Shown here: in pieces, positions 1 to 9,304 of the stretch | How the letters are laid out: each line of letters begins with the position of its first letter | Numbering within the stretch: position 1 is the stretch's first letter | NCBI RefSeq assembly: GCF_008123515.1 | Contig: NZ_VSSR01000021.1 | Location: 124,001-188,000, forward strand | Length of the DNA: 64,000 nucleotides | Direction: 5' to 3' | DNA from: Bradyrhizobium cytisi | GTDB lineage: Bacteria > Pseudomonadota > Alphaproteobacteria > Rhizobiales > Xanthobacteraceae | Translations under genes and position numbers: made by a program | Notes under the pieces: model-generated | What the model saw: the letters and a program-made list of their open reading frames with translations, nothing else | Database searches by the model: none | Told to the model about the DNA's origin: nothing

Positions 1-1175
1 GTCGACTTGCCGCCGCCAGAGGGGCCGACCAGCGCGGTGACCTTACCGGGCTCGGCGACAAAACTCATGCGGTTGAGCACGGTCTCATTGGCGCGATAGC
101 AGAAGCTGACGTCGCGCAGCTCGATCCGCGCATCGGAGAGCTTGAGGGCCGGCTTGTCGTCGTCGGAATGCTCGCTGGCCGGGCTGTCGACGACCTCGAG
201 CAGCATGCGCGCGCCGACGAGCTGGCTGTTGAGGTCGATGTTGAGCCGCGCCAGCCGCTTGGCCGGTTCGGTCGCCATCAGGAAGGCGGTCATGAACGAG
301 AAGAACGCGCCGGGCGTGGCGTTAAGCGCGACCACGCTGTAGCCGCCATAAAGCAAGCAGCCGGCGACCGCGAAGCCGCCGAGCATTTCCATCAGCGGGT
401 TGGAACGGTTGGCGACGCGGGCCATCTTGTTGGCGTTGCGCTCGACGACCGCGATGTTCTCGTCGATGCGCTTCTGCATGGTCTCTTCGAGCGTGAACGC
501 CTTCACCGTGCGGATGCCCTGCAGCGATTCCTGCATCGTTTCCATGATGTCGGCGGTGCCGGTGAACTGGTTGAAGGCGAGGCCCTTGATGCGCTTGACC
601 AGCTTGCGCAGCACCAGCATCGCCGGCGGCACCGCGACGAGGCCGATCAGCGACATCAGCGGATCCTGCCACACCATCACGCCGATCATGGCGAGCAGCA
701 TCAGCAGATCGCGCCCGATGGCGTTGACCAGCATGTTGAGCACATCGGTGATCGACTTGGCGCCGGCCGTCAGCCGGGCCAAAAATTCGGACGAATGCCG
801 CTCGGAGAAGAAGCCGACGCTCTCGCGCATCAGCTTGGCAAACAGCTGGCGCTGGTTGGTGGCGAGGATGGCGTTGCTGATCTTGGTCAGGATCACCATG
901 TGGCCATAGGTCGCCACGCCCTTGATGAACAGCAGGATCACGGTGACGCCCGAGAACATCGCGATGCCCGGGATGTTCTTGTCGACATAGGCCTGGTTGA
1001 TGACCTGGCCAAGCACGTAGGTCGCGCCTGCGGTGGCGCCTGCGGCCGCCGCCATCAGCGCAAAGGCGACGAGGTAGCGCCGCCAGTAGACGACGCCCTG
1101 TTCCGTGACCAGGCGGCGAATGAGGACCATCGCCTCATAGGGATCGTCGGTGATTTTCTTTGGAAACTGGGCCAT
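1..1175 (-). CDS. Exporter-type ABC transporter, fused permease/ATPase (3' end outside window)
   Basis: Partial gene: 391 complete codons are visible from the ATG at 1175, and the C-terminal part lies beyond the left edge. The visible protein is an exporter half-transporter with a multi-helix transmembrane domain over about residues 25-330. The nucleotide-binding domain then begins, and the window cuts it inside the Walker A loop (last visible residues GPSGGGKS). The single-chain order of membrane domain then ATPase is that of MsbA and related lipid or drug exporters. It sits tail to tail with nothing and upstream of the LPS sugar genes on the same strand side as galE, so a lipid A-core or polysaccharide export role is plausible. 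The substrate cannot be read from the visible part. A long open frame on the opposite strand over 168-1181 is only its shadow. Confidence 0.9.
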   Translation of the reverse strand, partial: MAQFPKKITDDPYEAMVLIRRLVTEQGVVYWRRYLVAFALMAAAAGATAGATYVLGQVINQAYVDKNIPGIAMFSGVTVILLFIKGVATYGHMVILTKISNAILATNQRQLFAKLMRESVGFFSERHSSEFLARLTAGAKSITDVLNMLVNAIGRDLLMLLAMIGVMVWQDPLMSLIGLVAVPPAMLVLRKLVKRIKGLAFNQFTGTADIMETMQESLQGIRTVKAFTLEETMQKRIDENIAVVERNANKMARVANRSNPLMEMLGGFAVAGCLLYGGYSVVALNATPGAFFSFMTAFLMATEPAKRLARLNIDLNSQLVGARMLLEVVDSPASEHSDDDKPALKLSDARIELRDVSFCYRANETVLNRMSFVAEPGKVTALVGPSGGGKS

Positions 1176-1294
1176 CCGTAGTCCATTGACGGCCAAGGCG
1201 AAAAGCCTGCCCGCGCGTCAGGGATCGAATGGCCTCTGTGCCCGCTAAAGCTACGCTTTTCAAGCCCAATTAAGGGCTTGCGCCTGGAGAGGTT

Positions 1295-2308
1295 TTAGGC
1301 CGAGACGGCGTGGCGGAGCTCGCCATGGCGCTCGCGGAACAGCTTGTCCTCCCAGGCCAGCGCGTGCGCCGCGATGGTCTCGAGGTCCTCAAATTGCGGT
1401 TTCCAGTCGAGCAGGCCGCGGATGCGGCTGGTGTCGGCCACCATGGTCATGATGTCGCCGGGCCGCCGCGGGGCGTATTGCACGGCGAAGCTGCGGCCCG
1501 ACACCCGCCGCACGGCGTCGATGGTTTCGAGCACCGAATAGCCGCGGCCATAGCCGCAGTTCAGCGTGGTCGAGGCACCGCCATTGCGCAGGTAAGCCAG
1601 CGCCGAGCGATGCGCCTGCGAAAGATCCGTCACGTGGATGAAGTCGCGGATGCAGCTGCCGTCCTGGGTCGGGTAGTCGGTGCCGAACACGTCGATCTTG
1701 GCGCGCTGGCCGGTCGCGGCTTCCACCGCGATCTTGAGCAGATGCGTGGCGCCGGCGGTGGCGAGGCCAATGCGGGCCTGCGGGTCGGCACCGGCGACGT
1801 TGAAATAGCGGAGCACGACGTACTGCATGCCGTAGGCGGCGGCGACATCGTGCAACATGATCTCGGTCATCAGCTTCGACGAACCGTAGGGCGACAGCGG
1901 CCGCGTCGGCGCGTGCTCGGGCACCGGCACCTGGTCCGGATTGCCGTAGACGGCGGCGGTCGAGGAGAAGATGAAGCGGCTGATGCCGCGCTTGACCGCG
2001 ACGTTGAGCAGGTTGCGCGCGGTCATAAAATTGTTGCGGTAGTAGCCGAGCGGATCGCGCATCGACTCCGGCACGACCACCGAGCCGGCGAAATGGATGA
2101 TGCTCTCGATGCTGTGCTGGGCGATCACACCCTCGAGTAAATTCTCGTCGCCGGCATCGCCAATGAACAGCGGCACGCCTTCGGGCAAGTAAGCGGAGAA
2201 GCCGGTGGAGAGATCGTCGATCACGACGACGTCCTCGCCGGCTTCCGCCAGCGCGAGGACCGTGTGACTTCCGATATAGCCGGCGCCGCCGGTGACTAGC
2301 ACAGTCAT
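1295..2308 (-). CDS. galE: UDP-glucose 4-epimerase GalE
   Basis: 337 residues, the normal length for GalE. It interconverts UDP-glucose and UDP-galactose in the cytoplasm and supplies galactosyl donors for LPS and exopolysaccharide. The N-terminal Rossmann motif GGAGYIGSH (residues 7-15) binds NAD. The extended-SDR catalytic set is present: Ser115/Ser116 in FSSTAAVYG and Tyr141-x3-Lys145 in YGSSK. The ATG at 2308 begins only two residues before the beta strand leading into the glycine motif, so no shorter start is possible. It is divergent from the glycosyltransferase at 2435 across 126 bases and runs in the same direction as the ABC transporter, 119 bases away. A 7-bp hairpin at 1261-1280 follows it but lacks a T-run. 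Confidence 0.95.
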   Translation of the reverse strand: MTVLVTGGAGYIGSHTVLALAEAGEDVVVIDDLSTGFSAYLPEGVPLFIGDAGDENLLEGVIAQHSIESIIHFAGSVVVPESMRDPLGYYRNNFMTARNLLNVAVKRGISRFIFSSTAAVYGNPDQVPVPEHAPTRPLSPYGSSKLMTEIMLHDVAAAYGMQYVVLRYFNVAGADPQARIGLATAGATHLLKIAVEAATGQRAKIDVFGTDYPTQDGSCIRDFIHVTDLSQAHRSALAYLRNGGASTTLNCGYGRGYSVLETIDAVRRVSGRSFAVQYAPRRPGDIMTMVADTSRIRGLLDWKPQFEDLETIAAHALAWEDKLFRERHGELRHAVSA

Positions 2309-2434
2309 GATCTCACCCGTCTTCGATCAACGCACCAAGTTAACGTTTGCGCAGTGAAGAGGGGGTTTCGGCAGCCCTGAACTGGTCACTATGCTTAATG
2401 TTGCGTATAGGGAGCGCACCAGACGGAGCATGAC

Positions 2435-3472
2435 GTGGCGAATTTCCCGGACGATCTGCAGGTGATCGTACCAAATCTGCACAGGCGCTATTCCGGGGTC
2501 ACCGCGACCAACCGGATGGTGGCGCCGCGGCTGGCAAAACTCTATCGCGCCGCATGGTTCGGATCGGACGCGCCGGAGGGGATTGTGCGGCTGGGCGCCG
2601 CCGATGTCCTGAAACTGTGGCGCCGCAAGTCGCCGCTGATCTGGCATGCGCGCCGCAACAACGAGATGATCGCAGGCGTCGTGCTGCGCGCGCTCGGCTG
2701 GCCGCTCAAGCTCGTCTTCACCTCGGCGGCGCAGCGGCATCACAGCTGGATCACGCGTTGGCTGATCCGGCAGATGGACGCGATCATCGCGACGTCAGAC
2801 ATCTCGGCCTCGTTTCTCAAAGTGCAATCGACCGTGATCCCGCATGGCGTAGACACCGATGTCTATGCGCCGCCAGCAGATCGCGCCGCCGCGTTCGCGG
2901 AAAGCGGCTTGCCGGGCCGTTACGCCATCGGCTGCTTCGGCCGCGTGCGTGCGCAGAAGGGCACCGATGTGTTCGTCGATGCGATGTGCCGATTGCTGCC
3001 GCGCTATCCGGATTTCACGGCAGTCATCGTCGGACAAGTCACGGCCGAGCAGACGCCGTTTGCGAATGATCTGAAGAAGCGCATCGAAGCAGCGGGCCTC
3101 CAATCGCGCATCGTCATCACCGGCGAATTGCCGATCGAGGATGTGCAGCGCTGGTATCAGCGGCTGACGATCTACGCCTTCACCTCGCGCAACGAAGGCT
3201 TTGGCCTGACGTTGATCGAGGCGATGGCCGCCGGCAGCGCGCTGGTCGCTGCGCGCGCCGGTGCGGCCGAACTCGTGGTCGAGGATGGCGTGAGCGGCGT
3301 GCTGATCCCGACCGGTGATGCGGAGGCGCTGATGGCTGCGCTCGAGCCGCTGATGCGCGACGTGGCTCTCGCGACCGCGATGGGCGAGCGCGGTCGCGAG
3401 CGCGTGCTCGAAAAGTTCAGCCTCGATGCCGAGGCGGCACGGATCGGCGAGGTCTATCGTCCGCTGCTCTGA
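2435..3472 (+). CDS. lpcC: LpcC-like LPS core mannosyltransferase (GT4 family)
   Basis: 345 residues with a GT-B fold. It resembles rhizobial LpcC, which adds mannose from GDP-mannose to the inner Kdo of the LPS core. Shared features I recognise are the early VIVPNLHRRYSGVT segment, WHARRNNEM, FTSAAQR, IATSDISASFL, IPHGVD and CFGRVRAQKGTD. The C-terminal half carries the GT4 EX7E signature (Glu of RNEGFG and Glu of IEAMAAG). The frame begins with GTG at 2435, preceded at six bases by GGAG (2425-2428). An ATG at 2430 is out of frame. ManC at 14184 could supply its GDP-mannose. Family assignment is firm; the exact acceptor is inferred from remembered similarity to LpcC. Confidence 0.82.
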   Translation: MANFPDDLQVIVPNLHRRYSGVTATNRMVAPRLAKLYRAAWFGSDAPEGIVRLGAADVLKLWRRKSPLIWHARRNNEMIAGVVLRALGWPLKLVFTSAAQRHHSWITRWLIRQMDAIIATSDISASFLKVQSTVIPHGVDTDVYAPPADRAAAFAESGLPGRYAIGCFGRVRAQKGTDVFVDAMCRLLPRYPDFTAVIVGQVTAEQTPFANDLKKRIEAAGLQSRIVITGELPIEDVQRWYQRLTIYAFTSRNEGFGLTLIEAMAAGSALVAARAGAAELVVEDGVSGVLIPTGDAEALMAALEPLMRDVALATAMGERGRERVLEKFSLDAEAARIGEVYRPLL

Positions 3473-3688
3473 GCGAGCGCCATCGCGACAGCAGATCGAA
3501 AACGCGAAAACAACCCCATGCACAGTAGCGGGGGGCGGCAAAATCAACGGCTTGCCGGGCGCGCGCGATGCAAATGCGGATTTTGCGAATTTTGGTTGAC
3601 GCGTCGGGCAAAACACCTCTAGAGTGCCAACATCACGAACCGTCGACAAATTCAAACTGGCCACTGAGGCCCGCCGCATTACAGCCCT

Positions 3689-4219
3689 CTACCCCCGCCT
3701 GATCCGCGCCAGCACCTCTTTCACGAACGCGTCGAGGTCGCCGCCTGGAAAGAGAAAGCCCGGCAGCCCGAGCGCCTTGCCGGCCTCGATGTCCCGGGGC
3801 TGATCTCCGATTACGAAGCTGCCGTCGAGCTGCACGGGCCAGTGCTGGACGAGATCGCGCAACATGCCGGGCGCGGGCTTGCGCCAGTCATGCTCGGCGA
3901 TGTAGCCGGCGACTGTTCCTTGCGGATGATACGGACAGAAGCGGATGTCATCGACACGAGCGCCTTCGCGGGCGAGCTCGTCGCGCATCCAGCCGTGCAG
4001 CCGGTTCACGTCCTCTTCGGTGAAGAGGCCGCGCGCGACGCCGGACTGGTTGGTGAAGACGAACACCCAATAGCCGGCCTCATTGAGACGGCGGATGGCT
4101 CTGGCGACGTTGGGCATCCAGCGGATGCGGTCTCGCGTGCCGATATAGCTATCGTCATGGTTGATGACGCCGTCGCGATCGAGGAATGCGGCGGGCTTCG
4201 CTGCGCGGCCGTCAGACAT
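3689..4219 (-). CDS. gmhB: D-glycero-D-manno-heptose 1,7-bisphosphate 7-phosphatase GmhB
   Basis: 176 residues counting from the ATG at 4219, whose product begins just before the HAD motif. Motif I is LDRDGVIN (nucleophile DxD), motif II is [10 protein letters not shown], and the C-terminal [10 protein letters not shown] supplies the Mg2+ acidic residues. GmhB removes the 7-phosphate in ADP-heptose synthesis. The start overlaps the last eight bases of waaF (4212-4219), so the two genes are probably one operon with coupled translation. Oddity: E. coli GmhB has a zinc loop of the form CxH...CxC just before the RKP motif; here the first half, CPYH, is present but the second pair is His and Trp (EHDWRKP). 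An upstream ATG at 4288 lies deep inside waaF and is unlikely. Confidence 0.88.
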   Translation of the reverse strand: MSDGRAAKPAAFLDRDGVINHDDSYIGTRDRIRWMPNVARAIRRLNEAGYWVFVFTNQSGVARGLFTEEDVNRLHGWMRDELAREGARVDDIRFCPYHPQGTVAGYIAEHDWRKPAPGMLRDLVQHWPVQLDGSFVIGDQPRDIEAGKALGLPGFLFPGGDLDAFVKEVLARIRRG

Positions 4220-5282
4220 TTGCAAGTCCCTGCGTCCTGGCAAGCACGTCTCTTGCGATCTCGACCACGTCCTGTGCCGTGATGTCACGCATGCAGCGGT
4301 GGTCGTTCATCTTGCAGATCGTGCTCTGGCAGGGCTGGCAGGCGAGCGCGCTCTTGGTCTGGACCACGGTCGCGGCGAGGCCGTTGAGGGGCGCCCAGAG
4401 AGAGGGGCTGGTCGGGCCGAAGATGCCCATGGTGGGCGTGTCGAGCGCGGCCGCGATATGCATCAGGCCCGAGTCGTTGGAGATCGCGACGCCGGCCGCG
4501 GCCATGGCGAGGACGCCGTTGCGCAGATCGTTACCGGTGAGATCCCTCACCCCCGCGCCACCGGCCGCGACGATCTCCTGGGCGAGGCCCTTTTCTGCGG
4601 GGCCGCCGACCACCCAGACCTCGAGCCCACGCTCGACCAGCAGGCGGGCAGCCTCCGGATAGGAGGTCCAGCGTTTTGACGCCCCGACCGAGCCGGGGGC
4701 GAGCGCCACGGCGGCACCGGTGCTGAGACCATTGGCCTGCCGCCAACCGGCGATCTCCTCGGCCGGCACCCGCAATTGCGGCACCGGCCATTCCGGGGGC
4801 AGGGGCGCGCCGTCGGGCTGGGCCAGCGCGGCGTTCTTGTCGATGAAGCGGGGCAGCTTCTTCTCGCCCCAGCGCCAGCGGTTGAGCAGGCCGAACCTGA
4901 ATTCGCCGACGAAGCCGACCCTTTCAGGGATGCCGGCCAGCGCCGGTGCAATGGCCGCCTTCCAGGTCCGCGGCAGCACCAGGGCGGTGCCGTAGTTCCG
5001 CTCGCGCAGGAGCCGCGCCAGGCCGAGCTGGCGGCCGACGGCGAGGCGGCTGCGGGGCAGGTCGCAGACGAGCCCAGCGCGCACGCCGGGCATGTAGTCG
5101 ATCAGGGGGGCGCACAGGGACGTGGTCAGGAGATCGACCGGCCGATTCGGCCATCGCTCCTTCAGCACCCTGACAACGGTGTGATTCCGGACGAAATCGC
5201 CGATCCACATATAGGGGACAATCAGGATCGGGCTTGTGTCGCTCCGATCCTCAGTTCCGCCAAATTGTGAATCTATATTCAT
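4212..5282 (-). CDS. waaF: ADP-heptose:LPS heptosyltransferase (WaaF-like)
   Basis: 356 residues, a GT9 family heptosyltransferase that adds L,D-heptose to the LPS inner core at the cytoplasmic face of the inner membrane. Evidence includes the N-terminal [13 protein letters not shown] segment (the WaaF signature with its catalytic acidic residue), [13 protein letters not shown] in the ADP-heptose site, the [12 protein letters not shown] loop and IFGPTSP near the C-terminus. All are hallmarks of GT9. A Cys cluster, [17 protein letters not shown], near the end is typical of WaaF proteins. It overlaps gmhB and is divergent from hldD across 159 bases, so the heptose genes form a divergent cluster. 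There is no strong ribosome-binding site before the ATG at 5282. WaaC rather than WaaF is possible but fits less well. Confidence 0.9.
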   Translation of the reverse strand: MNIDSQFGGTEDRSDTSPILIVPYMWIGDFVRNHTVVRVLKERWPNRPVDLLTTSLCAPLIDYMPGVRAGLVCDLPRSRLAVGRQLGLARLLRERNYGTALVLPRTWKAAIAPALAGIPERVGFVGEFRFGLLNRWRWGEKKLPRFIDKNAALAQPDGAPLPPEWPVPQLRVPAEEIAGWRQANGLSTGAAVALAPGSVGASKRWTSYPEAARLLVERGLEVWVVGGPAEKGLAQEIVAAGGAGVRDLTGNDLRNGVLAMAAAGVAISNDSGLMHIAAALDTPTMGIFGPTSPSLWAPLNGLAATVVQTKSALACQPCQSTICKMNDHRCMRDITAQDVVEIARDVLARTQGLANV

Positions 5283-5441
5283 TCGTTAATTGTGCCGCGG
5301 GCGCTCTGATGTGGCGGTTCGGTTAGCCGCTCCCGGCCGGCAGGTAAAGCCGCAGAAGTGGGGTCCCAAAATGCTTACACTTTGGCAGATGATGCGCTAG
5401 GGCAGGTATCGGGGCCGCAAAAATCGGGCAGGGTGATTGGA

Positions 5442-6422
5442 ATGTTGCTGGTGACCGGCGGGGCCGGTTTTATCGGATCGAATGTCGTCGCGGCGCTGAA
5501 CGACGCCGGCCGCAGCGACATCGTGGTCTGCGATCTCCTCGGTAGCGACGGCAAATGGCGCAATCTCGCCAAGCGGCAACTTGTGGATATCGTTCCCCCG
5601 GCCGAGCTTCCTGACTGGCTGAAGGGCCGCAAGCTCGATGCCGTGATCCATCTCGGGGCGATTTCCGAGACCACCGCGACCGACGGCGACCTCGTGATCG
5701 AGACCAATTTCCGCTTCTCGATGCGCCTGCTTGACTGGTGTACGGCCAATGCGGTGCCGCTGATCTACGCGTCGTCGGCTGCGACCTATGGTGACGGCGC
5801 GGAAGGTTTTGACGACGATGCCTCGCTGCCGGCGCTGAAGAAGCTGCGGCCGATGAATCTCTACGGCTGGAGCAAGCAGCTGTTCGATCTCGCGGTCGCC
5901 GAGCGCGTCGCGCGCGGCGAGAGGCTGCCGCCGCAATGGTCGGGCCTGAAATTCTTCAATGTGTTCGGCCCGAACGAATACCACAAGGGCACGATGATGA
6001 GCGTGCTGGCGCGCCGCTTCGACGACGTCAAGGCGGGCCGCGTCGTGCAGCTGTTCAAGTCGCATCGCGATGGCATCGCCGACGGCGACCAGCGCCGCGA
6101 TTTCATCTATGTCGACGACGTCGTGCGCGTGATCCTGTGGCTGCTGGCGACGCCATCGGTGTCGGGGCTGTTCAATGTCGGCACCGGCAAGGCGCGCAGC
6201 TTCCGGGAGCTGATGCTGGCTGCCTATGCCGCGCTCGGCACCAGGCCCAATATCGACTATGTCGACATGCCCGAGCAGATCCGCGGCAGCTATCAATATT
6301 TCACCGAGAGCAAGGTCGATCGTCTCCGCCGCGCCGGCTATAACGGCGGCTTCACGACGCTCGAGGACGCGGTGAAGGCCTATGTCGCCGATTATCTCGA
6401 CCGGCCCGACCGTTTCCGTTAA
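5442..6422 (+). CDS. hldD: ADP-L-glycero-D-manno-heptose 6-epimerase HldD (RfaD)
   Basis: 326 residues from the ATG at 5442. That start places the Rossmann motif GGAGFIGSN at residues 6-14, as in the family; an upstream in-frame ATG at 5358 would add 28 unrelated residues. HldD converts ADP-D,D-heptose to ADP-L,D-heptose, the donor for WaaF. Evidence includes the HLGAISETTATD segment, the SSAATYGDG serine region and the YGWSK catalytic Tyr/Lys pair. The C-terminal FNVFGPNEYHKG and RDFIYVDDVV segments are also present, and all are characteristic of HldD. It is the first gene of a run with hldE, waaL and a membrane nucleotide-sugar enzyme, with a 28-base gap to hldE. Confidence 0.94.
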   Translation: MLLVTGGAGFIGSNVVAALNDAGRSDIVVCDLLGSDGKWRNLAKRQLVDIVPPAELPDWLKGRKLDAVIHLGAISETTATDGDLVIETNFRFSMRLLDWCTANAVPLIYASSAATYGDGAEGFDDDASLPALKKLRPMNLYGWSKQLFDLAVAERVARGERLPPQWSGLKFFNVFGPNEYHKGTMMSVLARRFDDVKAGRVVQLFKSHRDGIADGDQRRDFIYVDDVVRVILWLLATPSVSGLFNVGTGKARSFRELMLAAYAALGTRPNIDYVDMPEQIRGSYQYFTESKVDRLRRAGYNGGFTTLEDAVKAYVADYLDRPDRFR

Positions 6423-6450
6423 GGCCCCAAGGATCTGAGGCCCAATCACC

Positions 6451-7935
6451 ATGCCGACGCCCATTCTCGATTTCGATGCCCTCGGGCAAGCTATCTCCAG
6501 CCGTACCGTGCTCTGCATCGGCGACGTCATGCTGGACGAGTTTGTCTATGGCGAGGTGTCGCGGATTTCGCCGGAAGCCCCGACGCCCGTCATCGCGGCC
6601 CAGCGCAGCGAGATCCATATCGGCGGCGCCGGCAACGTCGCGCGCAATATCGCCTCGCTCGGCGCGCGCTGCATCTTCGTCGGCCTTGTCGGCGAGGACG
6701 ATGCAGGGGCGCGGCTCAAGGCCGCGCTGGCGGACCATGCCGGCATCGAGAGCGTGCTGGTGTGCGACCCGTCGCGGCCGACCACGCGAAAAGTCCGCTT
6801 CGTCTCCGAGCACTTTTCCACGCATATGCTGCGGGCGGATTGGGAGCAGGCGATAGCGGCCTCCGACGAGGTCGAGACCAGGCTGATCGAGGCGATCCTG
6901 CCACAGATCGCGCGCGCCGACATCGTGCTGCTGTCCGACTACGCCAAGGGCGTGCTGACCGCGCGCGTGATCCGCCACACCATCGACGCCGCGCGAAAGC
7001 TCGGCAAGCCCGTGATCGTCGATCCCAAGAGCCTGAACTGGGCGATCTATCGCGGCGCCACGTTGCTCACGCCCAACCGCAAGGAATTTTCGGAAGCCAC
7101 CCGCAGCCGCGCCGACACGGTGCAGAGCATCGTCGATGCCTCGGAAGACGTGATGCGGCTGGCCGATTGCGAGGCGATCCTGGTCACCCAGGGTGAGCAC
7201 GGCATGACGCTGGTGCCGCGCAAGGGTGAAGCCGTCCATGTTCCGGCTTTCCCGGTGAAGGTGCGCGACGTCTCCGGCGCCGGCGACACCGTGGCCGCCG
7301 CGCTCGCGGTCTCGATCGCGGCGGGCGCGGATTGGGACACGGCGCTGCGCTTGGCGAGTGCGGCCGCCGCCGTCGCTGTCGGCAAGCAGGGCACCGCCAG
7401 CGTAAGCGCCGACGAACTGCGGCGGAAGATCCTGCCGCATGCCACTCTCGCGGCCGAGGAGAAGGTCGTGAGCGCGCCTGATACGCTCGAGGCCCGGCTC
7501 GCCGAATGGAAGGGGCAGGGGCTGCGCGTCGGCTTCACCAATGGCTGCTTCGACATCCTGCATCCCGGCCACGTCAAGGTGCTGACCGCGGCGCGCGCCG
7601 CCTGCGACCGCCTGATCGTCGGGCTGAACAGCGACGCCTCGGTGCGGCGGCTGAAGGGCGCGGATCGCCCGGTCCAGGACGAGCGGGCGCGTGCCGAAGT
7701 GCTGGCCGCGCTCGAAGCCGTCGATCTCGTCGTGATCTTCGAGCAGGACACGCCGATCGACCTGATCGCGCGCATCACGCCGAGTGTGCTGGTCAAAGGC
7801 GGCGATTACACCCGCGAGCAGGTGGTCGGCCACGAGGTCGTCGAGGCCGCGGGCGGCACGGTCGTGCTGGTCGACATCCTCAAGGGCTTCAGCACGACGG
7901 CGCTGGTCCATCGCGCGCGCGGAGAGACGAAGTGA
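6451..7935 (+). CDS. hldE: Bifunctional heptose 7-phosphate kinase / heptose 1-phosphate adenylyltransferase HldE
   Basis: 494 residues, the usual length of the fused enzyme. The N-terminal part (about residues 1-325) is a PfkB/ribokinase-type kinase: [14 protein letters not shown] for sugar binding, and [12 protein letters not shown] for the anion hole and catalytic Asp. It phosphorylates D,D-heptose 7-phosphate. The C-terminal part (from about residue 355) is a cytidylyltransferase-like domain with [11 protein letters not shown] (the HxGH nucleotide-binding motif) and VKGGDYTRE. It adenylylates heptose 1-phosphate; GmhB acts between the two steps. The gene's TGA overlaps the GTG start of waaL by four bases. 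Confidence 0.95.
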   Translation: MPTPILDFDALGQAISSRTVLCIGDVMLDEFVYGEVSRISPEAPTPVIAAQRSEIHIGGAGNVARNIASLGARCIFVGLVGEDDAGARLKAALADHAGIESVLVCDPSRPTTRKVRFVSEHFSTHMLRADWEQAIAASDEVETRLIEAILPQIARADIVLLSDYAKGVLTARVIRHTIDAARKLGKPVIVDPKSLNWAIYRGATLLTPNRKEFSEATRSRADTVQSIVDASEDVMRLADCEAILVTQGEHGMTLVPRKGEAVHVPAFPVKVRDVSGAGDTVAAALAVSIAAGADWDTALRLASAAAAVAVGKQGTASVSADELRRKILPHATLAAEEKVVSAPDTLEARLAEWKGQGLRVGFTNGCFDILHPGHVKVLTAARAACDRLIVGLNSDASVRRLKGADRPVQDERARAEVLAALEAVDLVVIFEQDTPIDLIARITPSVLVKGGDYTREQVVGHEVVEAAGGTVVLVDILKGFSTTALVHRARGETK

Positions 7936-9221
7936 CGGAGCTCGTGCGGGACACGATGTGGGGGACGACGCTGCGGCGCTTGCGCAGTCCGGCGGCATGG
8001 TCCGAGACGGTCGACCTGTTTGCCATCCTGACCGCGGCCTCGCTGCCGTGGTCGACGTCGCTGGCGGCCATCTTCAACGTCACGATGCTGATTTGCATGG
8101 TGCCGTTTCTCGACGTCAGGGACTTCCTTCAGTCGCTGAAGCGACCGGTCTGCGCACTGCCGATCGCCCTGTTCCTGCTCGCGCTCGTCGGCACGCTGTG
8201 GTCAGGGGCGCCTTGGGGAGCGCGGCTCTACGCCGTGAACCCGACGACGAAGCTGCTCGTGCTCCCGGTCCTGATCTATCATTTCGAACGCTCGTCGCGC
8301 GGGCACCTTGTGTTCATCGCATTTCTGGTTTCCTGTGCGCTGCTCTCAGTGATGTCCTGGCTCGTGGTTTTCCATCCCACGTTCTCCCTGAAGCCGCCTG
8401 ACGAACCCAACTCGCGCGGCATCTTCGTGAAGAACTACATCGACCAGAGCCAGGAGTTCACGCTGTGCGCGGTCGCGCTCGCGTTTCCGATCGTGAAGCT
8501 GCTGCAGCAGAACAGGGTCTGGCTGGCCGGGCTGCTGGCGGCGGTCGCGCTCAGCTTCTTCGTCAACATGGCCTTTGTAGTAATCTCGCGCACCGCACTC
8601 GTGACCGTACCGATCATGCTGGCGGTGTTCGGGCTGCTGCATTTGAAATGGCGCAGCATCCTGATCATCTTCGCAGCTCTCGTAGCCCTCGCCGCGCTGA
8701 CGTGGAAGACCTCGTCGACGCTGCACAACACGATTGAAACATTCTCCGTTCAGTACGAGCTCTACAAGGACAAGGGCATCCCGACATCGATCGGACTTCG
8801 GCTCGAGTTCTGGCGCAAATCGCTGGGTTTCTTTGCCGAGGCGCCGGTCGTCGGTCATGGAACCGGCTCGACGCGCGGCCTGTTCGAGCTGGCTGCGACC
8901 GGCGGCCCCTACCAGGCCTCAAGCGAGGTGATCGGTAATCCCCATAACCAGACGCTGAACGTGGCCGTGCAATGGGGCGTTGTCGGCATCATCATCCTGT
9001 ATGCGATGTGGGCGGTGCATCTCCTCCTGTTCCGCGGCGACGCGCTCGCCAGCTGGATCGGCTTGCTGGTCGTTGTCCAGAACGTATTCACCTCGCTGTT
9101 CAATTCCCATCTTTTCGACTTCCATGAAGGGTGGATGTACGTGCTCGGTGTCGGTGTGGCCGGCGGCATGGTGCTCAATTCGCGCCGGAACGGCCGCAGC
9201 CCGGGAGAAGCCCGCGCCTGA
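7932..9221 (+). CDS. waaL: O-antigen ligase-like membrane protein (WaaL/Wzy family)
   Basis: 429 residues, a polytopic membrane protein with about 10-12 hydrophobic segments. The Wzy_C-type region includes a large periplasmic loop with GHGTGSTRG and NPHNQTLN. The GHG and NPHN elements, with an Arg and His as catalytic residues, are typical of WaaL ligases and of Wzy-like polymerases. WaaL joins undecaprenyl-linked O-antigen to lipid A-core on the periplasmic side. I chose the GTG at 7932: it overlaps the hldE stop (GTGA) and has GGAGAG five bases upstream. An ATG at 7956 is the alternative. The position directly after hldE supports a ligase rather than a polymerase; this last point is inference. 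Confidence 0.78.
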   Translation: MTELVRDTMWGTTLRRLRSPAAWSETVDLFAILTAASLPWSTSLAAIFNVTMLICMVPFLDVRDFLQSLKRPVCALPIALFLLALVGTLWSGAPWGARLYAVNPTTKLLVLPVLIYHFERSSRGHLVFIAFLVSCALLSVMSWLVVFHPTFSLKPPDEPNSRGIFVKNYIDQSQEFTLCAVALAFPIVKLLQQNRVWLAGLLAAVALSFFVNMAFVVISRTALVTVPIMLAVFGLLHLKWRSILIIFAALVALAALTWKTSSTLHNTIETFSVQYELYKDKGIPTSIGLRLEFWRKSLGFFAEAPVVGHGTGSTRGLFELAATGGPYQASSEVIGNPHNQTLNVAVQWGVVGIIILYAMWAVHLLLFRGDALASWIGLLVVVQNVFTSLFNSHLFDFHEGWMYVLGVGVAGGMVLNSRRNGRSPGEARA

Positions 9222-9304
9222 GCTTCGGAGCGCTGGCAAGTCCCGGCGAGATGCGCTATCAGCGCGGTCAGGTTGTATGCAGCATTGGAGATATTCGGCC
9301 GCAG

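Noticed and set aside
168..1181. Long plus-strand open frame of 337 codons
   Set aside because: It is antisense to the ABC transporter, His/Asp/Arg-rich in a way typical of reverse-frame shadows, and has no family features.
1261..1280. CAAGCCC/GGGCTTG hairpin after galE
   Set aside because: Stem of seven with no T-run on the minus strand, so not convincing as a terminator.
3592..3625. TTGACG and TAGAGT promoter-like pair on the plus strand
   Set aside because: No gene starts downstream on the plus strand; the next feature is the 3' end of gmhB. Probably chance.
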